Positions 9,872 through 16,986 of a stretch of 64,000 bases of DNA are shown in pieces. Location of the stretch: positions 1 to 64,000 of IMG/VR virus record IMGVR_UViG_3300025849_003059. One strand, given 5' to 3'. Both the position numbers and the translations under genes were made by a program. The DNA comes from a virus. The notes below the pieces were generated by a model. That model worked only from the letters and a program-made list of their open reading frames with translations. It had not been told where the DNA came from and did not search any database. Numbering within the stretch: the stretch's first letter is position 1; the number at the start of each line of letters is the position of its first letter.

Positions 9872-11023
9872 TTATCCTACATAAATGTTTAATGGAACTC
9901 GAGTCATTACTTGTTGTTGTTGTTCAACCATAGCTGCTTCATTTTCCATTCTTTGTTTTTTACTTACTTCGTTAAGATTTTCTCTTAATTGTTCAATTAA
10001 AGAATCTTTTTCTGTTTGTGCTTCTGCTCTTAGTGCGGCTCCATCAAGAGATACCTCAGAACCAGGAATTGGAACTGTGTTATATTTCTCTCTAACTGCA
10101 CCTAACATTTCTTTTGCAAGAGCAAGAGTATATTTTCTAATCCATTGTTTACCAACATCATTTATTTTGTTGTATTCTGCAAAGTTATATCCTATATTTG
10201 AATAATCTGATACAACATTAGGAGTTATAATAGTAGAATTTTCTCTTCTATCTTTTACAACTTGATATTCAAACCAAAGTTTGTATTCAGATGTTGGTTT
10301 TGGAAATATTTGTATTTTATTATTTACTATATTAAAAGTATGTGCAGATTTTCTAATTTGGTCATTGAATTCAATTTGTTGAATTCTTAACATATCTTCA
10401 TAAATCGGCATTAGTATAAATTGTGCTGCAGGAGAGAATGAACCAAATCCAAATTCATCAATTAAGTTTAAAGTTCCTTGTCCACTTACTGAGTAAGGGT
10501 CAAAGAATCTGTTAATTGCTGGTGTTGTTTCGTAAAATACTTTAGTTACATCAATTCTTTCACCACTTTCACTTACATCAGCAAAGAGTGTTTGTAAATC
10601 ATACTCTTGTGAACCAGTTCCTACTGTTATATAATTTTTCTTTATATCAGTTCTACCACCAACATTAGCAAAATTACCATAGGTTTCTGCAATTGTTGTT
10701 ATATTATTAAGTTCCGAACCCAATACTGATTGGCCTGTGTAATTAGCACCGGTCGCCTGTCCTTCTAAAGAACCTAGGTTATTTCTTATATTAAATTGGT
10801 TCACTTGCGATGAATACTCACTTGCGGCTTCTTCAAATACTGCGAAAAAGTTTTCACCCAGTAATTCGATATCAATGATTGGGTATCCTAATCTTTTAGC
10901 ACACCATGATGCAACTTTAGGTGCATCTGATGTAAAAGATGAATCCGAATCAAAAATTCCAAATGGAGTTGATGAACCTGATGTGAAATCAGCCGAACCT
11001 GTCCAAATTCTTGCTTGAGACAT
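9872..11023 (-). CDS. gp13: Neck protein, T4 gp13-like
   Basis: A 383-residue protein, first gene after the capsid terminator, preceded by a TATATTTATAG promoter-like element 33 bases upstream and an AAGGAGAG Shine-Dalgarno sequence. The early segment (A-P-K-V-A-S-W-C-A-K-R-L-G-Y-P-I-I-D-I-E-L) and later segment (W-I-R-K-Y-T-L-A-L-A-K-E-M-L-G ... I-P-G-S-E-V-S-L-D-G-A-A-L) are characteristic of neck proteins in marine T4-like phages. The C-terminus is a charged coiled-coil-like stretch ending in a Q-rich run. The role is head completion with gp14 after packaging. T4 gp13 is 309 residues, so this form is longer. Confidence 0.65.
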   Translation of the reverse strand: MSQARIWTGSADFTSGSSTPFGIFDSDSSFTSDAPKVASWCAKRLGYPIIDIELLGENFFAVFEEAASEYSSQVNQFNIRNNLGSLEGQATGANYTGQSVLGSELNNITTIAETYGNFANVGGRTDIKKNYITVGTGSQEYDLQTLFADVSESGERIDVTKVFYETTPAINRFFDPYSVSGQGTLNLIDEFGFGSFSPAAQFILMPIYEDMLRIQQIEFNDQIRKSAHTFNIVNNKIQIFPKPTSEYKLWFEYQVVKDRRENSTIITPNVVSDYSNIGYNFAEYNKINDVGKQWIRKYTLALAKEMLGAVREKYNTVPIPGSEVSLDGAALRAEAQTEKDSLIEQLRENLNEVSKKQRMENEAAMVEQQQQVMTRVPLNIYVG

Positions 11024-11056
11024 ATATTACTCTCCTTAACTTATACAATTATACTA

Positions 11057-11067
11057 CTATAAATATA
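11057..11067 (-). promoter_or_regulatory. Putative phage promoter element before gp13
   Basis: The coding strand reads TATATTTATAG, 33 bases before the gp13 ATG and just after the gp23 terminator. The same core, TATTTATA, occurs in seven other gaps of the window. It would place a transcript start about 20-30 bases before the ATG. Confidence 0.5.
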
Positions 11068-11095
11068 AAGTATTTAAAAAGGAGAGTATAGACAT

Positions 11096-11123
11096 AAAAA
11101 AAGGGGACCGAAGTCCCCTTTTT
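11096..11123 (-). terminator. Strong intrinsic terminator after the major capsid gene
   Basis: On the minus strand a GGGGAC/GTCCCC stem closes on a TTCG loop, giving the extra-stable C(UUCG)G tetraloop in RNA. It is flanked by five A and followed by seven T. It lies about 23 bases after the gp23 stop, the classic layout of a Rho-independent terminator insulating the capsid transcript from gp13. Confidence 0.92.
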
Positions 11124-11145
11124 AAGAATTATAATAATCTTTAGA

Positions 11146-12753
11146 TTATAGATTTGATAAATCTTTAACGTAGATTTTACCATAAAATTCTGGTCTAACC
11201 ATTTTCTTAGCGTATCTCGTCATAACTCCTCTTCTTGGAGTGAAGTTAGTCGGGTCATACACTAGAGGTGTCATGATTAATGGTACATACGGTGCGTAAA
11301 CAGCTCCAGTCTCAAGGAAGTTGCTTCCTTTGAATCCTAATAAGATTTCGTTAGAAGTCATATAAGGGTTCTTGTAAACTGTGTATCTGTTTGATAAAGA
11401 ACCAACACTAGTTACACCAGCTGCGAAAGACAATGCGTCTTTATCTGCAGATACTGTAAATCCTGGGATTGATTCTAAAATTGTACATACGTCTGGAGAT
11501 GCAACAACGAAGTTAGCACCACCTCTAAGAGTCAATTGGTGAATCTTGTTAGAAACTTTGTTAAGTTTCGCACCAAGAGTCTGGAACCAAGAGTTCTTAG
11601 TATAAGCTGCTGAGTTAGAACCTGCTAACCATGAGCCTGCTGCTGAATCATACTCTTCACCTAAAGTTACTGACCAGTATTCAGTTGTTAAAGCGTTAGC
11701 TTTTAACATATCAAGGATTTCTAGGTCAATCTCTAGTGAGATGTACTCAGATAACATTGAAGTTAATTCAGCTTCAGCATCAATACTGTGGTAAGCATTT
11801 AAATCTTGAGCAAGTTCAGGTGTCCATACTGCCTTTAATTTTCTAGTCTTAGCAACAATTGCTTCAGATTTCAATTCAAGGTCAACTTCAGGAATACCTA
11901 TATCAGTTGCTGGTTCAGATGGAGAAGCATCTTCGAAGTCTCCTCTTGTAATATCTGTTGGTTGTAAAGAATATTTTACGTTAACAGTTGATGGGTCACC
12001 AGTTTTCTTTACGATGAAAGAAATGTTAGTTCCATCTTCTGATGTATGTGCAGAATATACTTCTGTAATTGCTGCATCAACAACGTTAAATGCTCTTACT
12101 GCATCAGTATCAACATTACCAGTTAAAGAAGCAATTGCTACCTTTAATACTCCGATTTCTTCAGCTGCAACAGATGCAGATAAAGATGAATCAAAGTTTA
12201 CATCTGCAAGTGATGCAGAAGTTAATGATGCAACTGCTGCACCAGTTTCAGTTGATTCGTTTACTGTGTAACCGAATGCACCGTCTCCGTAAAGACCGTT
12301 TTCAGCTGCTGCAGTAGTACCAAATCCAGCACCTGCTGCAGAAGCTGCACCAGTACCACCGAATATTGATGAATTAGCTCCACCTGAAGTTCTACCTGCA
12401 GTTGAAGTACCATATTTAAAGTCTAAATAGAATATTAGACCTGATGGTAAGTTCATTGGTTGTACACTAACGAATTCTTTCGATGCAATTTCACCGAAAA
12501 TTCTTCTTACTAATGGAAGGGCTACACCACTCCACTCTTCAGAATTTGCTGAAGTACCTGTTGAGGTAGCTTCATCAAGCAATTGTTTTGCTTGGTTTTC
12601 TAACAATACAGATACCTGTGATTGTTCTCTTTCTCCTAAACCTTCAAGAAGTCCAGTTTGTTCCCATTTACCTTTAAGTTCTCTAGTCTCTGCTAGCATT
12701 ACTTGCTGTGGGTTTCTGCCTTCTGTAAGTTTAGATAAATCAAAATTTGCCAT
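11146..12753 (-). CDS. gp23: Major capsid protein precursor, T4 gp23-like
   Basis: A 535-residue protein forming the head hexamers (T4 gp23 is 521). Family hallmarks: the V-S-V-Q-P-M-N-L-P-S-G-L-I-F segment near 95, A-V-W-T-P-E-L-A-Q-D-L-N-A-Y-H-S-I-D-A-E-A-E-L in the middle (compare T4 IELAQDLRAVHGMDADAEL), and a C-terminal P-E-F-Y-G-K-I-Y-V-K-D-L. The N-terminal ~61 residues are a charged leader ending L-L-D-E|A (E61|A62), a plausible prohead-protease site near where T4 gp23 is cut (after E65). An insertion rich in Ala/Ser/Gly follows at about 115-260. The start is set by AAGGAG eight bases upstream. It follows the scaffold gene by 28 bases and ends at a UUCG terminator. Confidence 0.93.
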   Translation of the reverse strand: MANFDLSKLTEGRNPQQVMLAETRELKGKWEQTGLLEGLGEREQSQVSVLLENQAKQLLDEATSTGTSANSEEWSGVALPLVRRIFGEIASKEFVSVQPMNLPSGLIFYLDFKYGTSTAGRTSGGANSSIFGGTGAASAAGAGFGTTAAAENGLYGDGAFGYTVNESTETGAAVASLTSASLADVNFDSSLSASVAAEEIGVLKVAIASLTGNVDTDAVRAFNVVDAAITEVYSAHTSEDGTNISFIVKKTGDPSTVNVKYSLQPTDITRGDFEDASPSEPATDIGIPEVDLELKSEAIVAKTRKLKAVWTPELAQDLNAYHSIDAEAELTSMLSEYISLEIDLEILDMLKANALTTEYWSVTLGEEYDSAAGSWLAGSNSAAYTKNSWFQTLGAKLNKVSNKIHQLTLRGGANFVVASPDVCTILESIPGFTVSADKDALSFAAGVTSVGSLSNRYTVYKNPYMTSNEILLGFKGSNFLETGAVYAPYVPLIMTPLVYDPTNFTPRRGVMTRYAKKMVRPEFYGKIYVKDLSNL

Positions 12754-12781
12754 TTTTATCTCTCCTTAAATTTTTGTTAAA

Positions 12782-13993
12782 TTATTTAATGTTTGCTAAT
12801 TTCTTAAATCTATCCGCAATAGCGTTAGTTGATTCATTGATTACTTCCTTTTTAGGAGCAGTTGAAGCAACAGGCTTAGATGCGAATGATTCGTTGATTT
12901 TAGCAGTTTGTTTTGTTTTTCTCGTAGTTCCAGTAAATTTGAATGATTCAGCTAATGTACTGAATACCAATTTTACTTCTCTTACGTTACCAGTTCTATC
13001 TAATGTCTCAACAACTTTCATTTTTTGTTCGTTTGTTAAGTCATAAGACCTGAATAGTTTGTTAGTATAAAGAAGTTTTGCGTTAAGCAAGTTTACTTCG
13101 TTAATAGTAGATTTAAGTTCCTTGATAGTATCCATTGCTTCTGTAAGCTCTGATTTTACTTCTTCAAGTTCGTTAGTTTCTTCTACAACTTCTTCAGAAA
13201 CTTCTTCTTCTTCTTCAGATTCATCTTCTTCACCGTATCCCATTTCTCTTAGGATTTCGTTTAAGTCGATTTCTTCATCCAAATCTTCTTCTTCAGATTC
13301 TTCACCTTCGTGATTAGATTCTTCAACCTCTTCACCAGATTCTTCTTCTTCAGATTCTTCACCGTCAGAATGCATTTCTTCTTCGTGAGATTCGATTTCA
13401 TCAGATGCGATGTCAGATACTTCACCTTCTTCTTCATCATCAAGTTCTTCTTCAAGTTCTCTAATGATAGCTTCTAGGTCAAGTTCATCTTCTTCCTCTT
13501 CAGATTCCATAGTTTCTTCTACTTCTTCTTCAGATTCTTCTTCAGATACTTCTTCTTTTTCTTCATCTTCTTCCTCAGTTTCAGTTACAGTTAATGATAA
13601 TGATTCATCAACTTCTTTTTCTTCTTCGGATTCAGATACTTCAGATTCAGATACTTCAGTTGATTCCTCAACTTCTTCTTTATCTTCACCTTCAGTTACT
13701 TCTTCAGCTTCCTCTGAGATTTCTTCACCTTCAGTTACTTCTTCTTCAGTTACAGTTTCTTCTGTTACTTCTTCAGTTGCTTCTTCTACGGTATCAGTTG
13801 TCTCAACTACGTTTTCTTCATCCATTGTTTCTTCATCTTCCCCTTCCATTTCGGCTTGGAGTTTTTGAGATAGAATAGATTGTAAACGTGGTGTGAAAGC
13901 TTCTTCTAAAGCTATCTTAGCATTAGCAATTGCAGTTTCTCTAACAGCTTTTGCATCAGCGATAGCCTCTTTCAATAATTTTGAATTAGACAT
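12782..13993 (-). CDS. gp22: Prohead core scaffolding protein, T4 gp22-like, very acidic
   Basis: A 403-residue protein directly upstream of the major capsid gene, the position of gene 22 in T4. The N-terminus (S-K-L-L-K-E-A-I-A-D-A-K) and the region near 300-350 (L-T-E-A-M-D-T-I-K-E-L-K-S-T-I-N-E-V-N-L-L-N, then D-L-T-N-E-Q-K-M-K-V-V-E-T) match T4-like scaffold proteins. Between about 48 and 285 lies a low-complexity Glu/Ser/Asp/Thr tract, far longer than expected (T4 gp22 is 269 residues). The C-terminus carries I-N-E-S twice, resembling prohead-protease sites; T4 gp22 is degraded to peptides by gp21. A promoter-like element lies 144 bases upstream and AAAGG precedes the ATG. Confidence 0.82.
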   Translation of the reverse strand: MSNSKLLKEAIADAKAVRETAIANAKIALEEAFTPRLQSILSQKLQAEMEGEDEETMDEENVVETTDTVEEATEEVTEETVTEEEVTEGEEISEEAEEVTEGEDKEEVEESTEVSESEVSESEEEKEVDESLSLTVTETEEEDEEKEEVSEEESEEEVEETMESEEEEDELDLEAIIRELEEELDDEEEGEVSDIASDEIESHEEEMHSDGEESEEEESGEEVEESNHEGEESEEEDLDEEIDLNEILREMGYGEEDESEEEEEVSEEVVEETNELEEVKSELTEAMDTIKELKSTINEVNLLNAKLLYTNKLFRSYDLTNEQKMKVVETLDRTGNVREVKLVFSTLAESFKFTGTTRKTKQTAKINESFASKPVASTAPKKEVINESTNAIADRFKKLANIK

Positions 13994-14112
13994 TGTTAAT
14001 TACCTTTCGTTTATAATTTGTGAAAATATTAAGGGATTTTCAATTTTGGTTTTAATAACGTCGGTCGTTGTGTTCATCCTACATATGTGTGGATATTCAT
14101 AAACCAACAAGT

Positions 14113-14132
14113 GAACCCACATAGAGGTGGGT
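14113..14132. terminator. Hairpin between SGNH and scaffold genes, possible weak terminator
   Basis: AACCCAC and GTGGGTT form a perfect 7-bp stem with a six-base loop, 27 bases after the SGNH gene stop. In the direction of transcription there is no strong T-run after it (CACTTGTTGG). On the plus strand ATTTTG follows. It could be a weak terminator or a leader structure for the scaffold transcript. Confidence 0.4.
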
Positions 14133-14137
14133 TATTT

Positions 14138-14150
14138 TGTATATAAATAT
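14138..14150 (-). promoter_or_regulatory. Putative phage promoter element before scaffold/capsid
   Basis: The coding strand reads TATATTTATATAC, identical over 13 bases to the elements at 26787 and 52953. It lies 144 bases before the scaffold ATG, leaving an unusually long leader that contains the 14113-14132 hairpin. It would drive the scaffold and capsid genes. Confidence 0.5.
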
Positions 14151-14158
14151 ATCAATTT

Positions 14159-15013
14159 TTAATTAAACGATAATAATTTATATTTTTTTATATAGTTTTC
14201 TATATATTCTGCTATTACTTCATGTCCTTTTTCTGAAGGATGTACATCATAAAATAATGAACTATCATTCTTTTCTTTTAAAATAGAATGTAAAGAATGG
14301 TTTTCTAAATCCTTATTCATAAATCTTATTGAATCTACTTCATCCCATAATTCTGGTTCTGAACTTCCTTGAAAATATGGGGTGTTTTCATCATCTTGTC
14401 TTTCATATTGAGATTCATTAAAAATATTAATATATTTTGAATCATACCATTCTAAAATTTTAGGGGAATAATTTGTATGATAAAATCCTTGAACAATTAG
14501 ATATGGTATTTTATATACTTTACAAAAATTTTGAAATGCGAGTATCTGGTCAAGATATCTTCGTAAATTATCTAAATCAGATTGTACCAATCTTGAGTAG
14601 GTATCGGCAAATTTATTGAAAGCAAAATCAAGATAATCATGTTCCCAATTTGGCCAAATAGTTTTCCATGTAGCAACTCCATCATTCTCTCCCTTGTAAT
14701 GAAAATCTCTTCTATCAAAAGATGAAAGTTGTACAACTACAAATACATCTTTAGATAATTTAGAATTTTTTATATAGTATCTGTAAAGATAGTTATATAG
14801 TTTTCTAAATATTTTATCATTTGAATCTGCAGGGAATGATAAATTTTTTTTAAAATTAATATTTAACTTTTGGGATAATAGTGTTGGGAATATATGCTTT
14901 TCTCGATACTTAGTATTTAATATATCCCACTCATCAATATGAGTTTCAATGGATGGGTCGATAATTTCACTACCAAACATCCAACTATCACCTGTTACTA
15001 TTAAGTCACACAT
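14159..15013 (-). CDS. SGNH/GDSL-type hydrolase-like protein
   Basis: A 284-residue protein with SGNH-hydrolase blocks: G-D-S-W near residues 8-11 (block I, nucleophile Ser) and D-V-H-P-S-E-K-G-H near 260 (block V, Asp-x-x-His). A middle V-V-V-Q-L-S-S-F-D-R-R segment may supply block III. Such enzymes are esterases or lipases, often acting on acetylated glycans. It starts ten bases after the bS21 gene and ends before the scaffold promoter. A role in removing acyl groups from a host surface sugar, or in modifying the phage's own glycan, is inference. It is an unexpected gene between head-core genes. Confidence 0.65.
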   Translation of the reverse strand: MCDLIVTGDSWMFGSEIIDPSIETHIDEWDILNTKYREKHIFPTLLSQKLNINFKKNLSFPADSNDKIFRKLYNYLYRYYIKNSKLSKDVFVVVQLSSFDRRDFHYKGENDGVATWKTIWPNWEHDYLDFAFNKFADTYSRLVQSDLDNLRRYLDQILAFQNFCKVYKIPYLIVQGFYHTNYSPKILEWYDSKYINIFNESQYERQDDENTPYFQGSSEPELWDEVDSIRFMNKDLENHSLHSILKEKNDSSLFYDVHPSEKGHEVIAEYIENYIKKYKLLSFN

Positions 15014-15023
15014 TGATTTAAAA

Positions 15024-15353
15024 TTACATTTTTAAACCAAAAGTTTTTTTTGGTTCTGTATTTTTATCGGTTTTGGGTTTGGGATTATTATTAGGTTTTG
15101 TTTTTTTCTTTTTAGTATAAAACCTTAAACTAGTATCACCATCGGCAATTTTACCAAGTATGGTTTCTTTTTGTTGTTCTCTAATAGCTTGTTGTTTTGC
15201 TTTTCTACGAACTGTTGTGGGTTTAGTATAAGTTTTTCTTTCTCGTAGTTCTAATAAATGACCAGAATCATTTACTCTTCTCTTATACTTTTTTAATGCT
15301 CTATTAATATCTCCTTTGATTACTTTAACAGAAACTAATTTTATTTTACTCAT
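15024..15353 (-). CDS. rpsU: Phage-encoded small-subunit ribosomal protein bS21, extended
   Basis: Residues about 1-65 read as a bS21 core: I-N-R-A-L-K-K-Y-K-R-R-V-N-D-S-G-H-L-L-E-L-R-E-R-K-x-Y-x-K-P-T-T-x-R-R-K-A-K, against the cellular A-L-R-R-F-K-R-x-x-x-x-x-G-x-L-x-E-x-R-R-R-x-x-Y-E-K-P-T-x-x-R-K-R-A. Cellular bS21 is about 60-70 residues; this one has 109, with a Lys/Asn/Pro-rich tail of ~45. bS21 sits near the anti-Shine-Dalgarno end of 16S rRNA and affects initiation. Phage copies are reported in marine viruses, so selective translation of phage messages is plausible. GGAG lies only one base from the ATG, unusually close. It has its own promoter-like element and lies among head genes. 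Confidence 0.85.
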   Translation of the reverse strand: MSKIKLVSVKVIKGDINRALKKYKRRVNDSGHLLELRERKTYTKPTTVRRKAKQQAIREQQKETILGKIADGDTSLRFYTKKKKTKPNNNPKPKTDKNTEPKKTFGLKM

Positions 15354-15381
15354 TCTCCTTTATTTAAGTGTAACTTTGTTT

Positions 15382-15393
15382 TATATAAGTATA
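15382..15393 (-). promoter_or_regulatory. Putative promoter element before bS21 (one mismatch)
   Basis: The coding strand reads TATACTTATATA, one base different from the TATATTTATATA element in other gaps. It lies 28 bases before the bS21 start, in the only clear gap of this stretch. Confidence 0.4.
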
Positions 15394-15406
15394 TACGTTT
15401 GAAGTT

Positions 15407-15751
15407 TTAAGAACCCTTGCCAGTTCCTGATTTTCTTCCTTTAGTGTGTGTAGAAACATTTATAGGTTTTTTACCTTGTCCTGCTGATTGAGAACCGCCA
15501 CGATTAGATTTGTTTTGTGCTGCTCTTTTTCTACGAGTTGCAGATTCTTTTTCTTTTTTACTCATAGTTTTGGCTTTAGCGGCAGGAACACATTTAGCAT
15601 ATCCTTTTTTCTTACCACTTGTACCACATGGGGGATGTTTACCACTTTTATCTTTTTTACCGATATTAACCCACTTGGATTTGAACCAGTTTCTTAAATC
15701 TTCATTTGTAGTTTCTTCAAATATCTCGTCTATGATATTTTGGAGTTTCAT
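15407..15751 (-). CDS. Basic DUF5872-like head-module protein with capsid-targeting-like leader
   Basis: A 114-residue, strongly basic protein. After a short acidic leader (MKLQNIIDEIFEE), residues about 24-80 (K-W-V-N-I-G ... H-P-P-C-G-T-S-G-K-K-K-G-Y-A-K-C-V-P-A-A-K-A ... R-R-K-R-A-A-Q) match the DUF5872-type family of many phages and some cells, with two conserved Cys. The family's function is unknown. The charge suggests nucleic-acid binding. The leader resembles T4 internal-protein signals (MKTYQEFIAEA), so packaging inside the head is plausible. It overlaps the upstream gene by four bases. Confidence 0.65.
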   Translation of the reverse strand: MKLQNIIDEIFEETTNEDLRNWFKSKWVNIGKKDKSGKHPPCGTSGKKKGYAKCVPAAKAKTMSKKEKESATRRKRAAQNKSNRGGSQSAGQGKKPINVSTHTKGRKSGTGKGS

Positions 15752-15978
15752 CTTTTTTCCAACTTATACTTCATAATGGTTCTATCATCTAATAGTTTAC
15801 CATTAACTGTCATCAACCTTTTACCTTTATAATATACATTCCAATTTCCTTTTGGAGTTGCATCAACAGTAATATCACGAAAATCTTTTATCTTATTATT
15901 AGATACTTGAATTGTATCCAAAAATTCTTCTGCTTTTGGGGTAAGTGAAATTTCGTTAAGAATATCTAGTAGTTTCAT
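15748..15978 (-). CDS. Small head-module protein with capsid-targeting-like leader
   Basis: A 76-residue protein of unknown function. It begins MKLLDILNEI, the same hydrophobic-x-x-hydrophobic-hydrophobic-x-Glu pattern as other small proteins here and similar to T4 internal-protein leaders. The rest is a compact, mildly basic domain with a W-N-V-Y-Y-K-G-K-R-L core that looks beta-rich. It lies one base after the preceding stop and overlaps the next gene by four bases. It is likely a capsid-internal protein, by inference. Confidence 0.55.
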   Translation of the reverse strand: MKLLDILNEISLTPKAEEFLDTIQVSNNKIKDFRDITVDATPKGNWNVYYKGKRLMTVNGKLLDDRTIMKYKLEKR

Positions 15979-15979
15979 A

Positions 15980-16978
15980 TTAGAGTTTTGCTTGATATAG
16001 TGCTTCTTGTTTATCGGCTGAAGTTTTGTATTTCTTGGGGTTTAATTTTAAATCTTTAAGAGATTTATCTAACCATTTTTCAAATACCCCTCTACCATAC
16101 TTTCTTTCAATCTTATCAAGTATATCGTAGAATGCAGTTTCAGATTTTGCTTTCTTTCTAAAAGCAATCACTTCTTTTTTACTTTCACCAAAAAGTTTTT
16201 TAGTAAGTCTTGCATTTGGATTATTAGGTTTACCAGCCAATGCCGATGCAAAGTTGATTCTACCTTGTAGGTTTGCTTTCTTAAGAGCTTTGAATAATTT
16301 CTTATCGTTTATTCTATTCTTATCAATAAAATCTTGTACTGCTGAACCACGAGTACCAGTTAGTGCTGCAATACCCATTGCTAACTTACCAGCTTCGTTT
16401 ACTGATTCTCTTGTTAGTTTGTATCCTTGTTTTGCAAGTGTTCCAACGAAATCACTTAAATCTTTTTTGTTCTTGAAGATTTTTATATCAAAGAAATCAC
16501 TGCCATCTTTGTGTTTCTTTTTTCCATCGTGATAAGATACTGTGTATTTTGCTTTACCAATACCATCTTGTCTTTTGAATCTTTTCTTACCTTCTTTTAC
16601 ATCAACACCTTTTACATTCTTCATTGATTGTTTGTCAAGAATCATTGTGTTGTGATTATTTCCTAAACTCTTAGCAAATTTTTCAGCATCTTTTCTATCT
16701 TTATATCCAGCTGCTGCAGGTTTACCAAAGACACCTTTCTTTTGGTAAAGAACATAGAACATATTAGAATTTCTATCTTCGTTTACTGATTCAATTGCGT
16801 ATTTTGCTTCTTTATCATCCCATTCTTTTTTAGACATAGAACCAATAGAGTCAACACCACTCTTAGATAGAATGTTATCCATATTCTTTTTCAAGAACAT
16901 ATTTGCTGCTCTTTGTGATTTGAATACTTTAAGTAATTTCTTACCTTTACGAGTGTCTATAAATGATACAAATTCCAT
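15980..16978 (-). CDS. Multi-domain basic head-module protein with internal SVNE sites
   Basis: I place the start at the ATG at 16978 (MEFVSFIDTRKG): AGGAG lies six bases upstream, and the longer reading would overlap the previous gene without such a site. The 332-residue product is basic and looks like three modules separated by near-identical linkers, I-E-S-V-N-E-D and R-E-S-V-N-E-A. Module 1 has G-K-K-L-L-K-V-F-K-S-Q-R-A-A; module 2 a V-L-Y-Q-K-K-G domain; module 3 is helical and Lys-rich. The linkers fit the loose T4 gp21 rule (hydrophobic-x-Glu|small). A polyprotein matured by the phage's own protease inside the prohead is the best reading. No enzyme family recognised. Confidence 0.6.
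   Translation of the reverse strand: MEFVSFIDTRKGKKLLKVFKSQRAANMFLKKNMDNILSKSGVDSIGSMSKKEWDDKEAKYAIESVNEDRNSNMFYVLYQKKGVFGKPAAAGYKDRKDAEKFAKSLGNNHNTMILDKQSMKNVKGVDVKEGKKRFKRQDGIGKAKYTVSYHDGKKKHKDGSDFFDIKIFKNKKDLSDFVGTLAKQGYKLTRESVNEAGKLAMGIAALTGTRGSAVQDFIDKNRINDKKLFKALKKANLQGRINFASALAGKPNNPNARLTKKLFGESKKEVIAFRKKAKSETAFYDILDKIERKYGRGVFEKWLDKSLKDLKLNPKKYKTSADKQEALYQAKL
16394..16408 (-). repeat. ESVNEA-encoding DNA repeat, copy A
   Basis: The plus strand reads AGCTTCGTTTACTGATTCT from 16391, identical over 19 bases to the copy at 20181 in a different gene. It encodes E-S-V-N-E-A on the minus strand. Confidence 0.7.
16778..16792 (-). repeat. ESVNE-encoding DNA repeat, copy B
   Basis: TTCGTTTACTGATTC, the same 15 bases as copies at 16394 and 20184, encoding E-S-V-N-E in another linker of the same protein as copy A. 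Confidence 0.7.
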
Positions 16979-16986
16979 ATTTTCTC

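Noticed and set aside
13122-13868. Long Ser-rich plus-strand open frames and a CTT/TTC-rich stretch
   Set aside because: They are the antisense shadow of the Glu/Ser-rich tract of the scaffold gene, without ribosome-binding sites or a sensible protein.
14000-14077. A 25-codon ORF in the scaffold leader, preceded by an 8-codon ORF with ATGA overlap
   Set aside because: Too short to support without conservation; possibly a leader peptide but AT-rich sequence gives such ORFs by chance.
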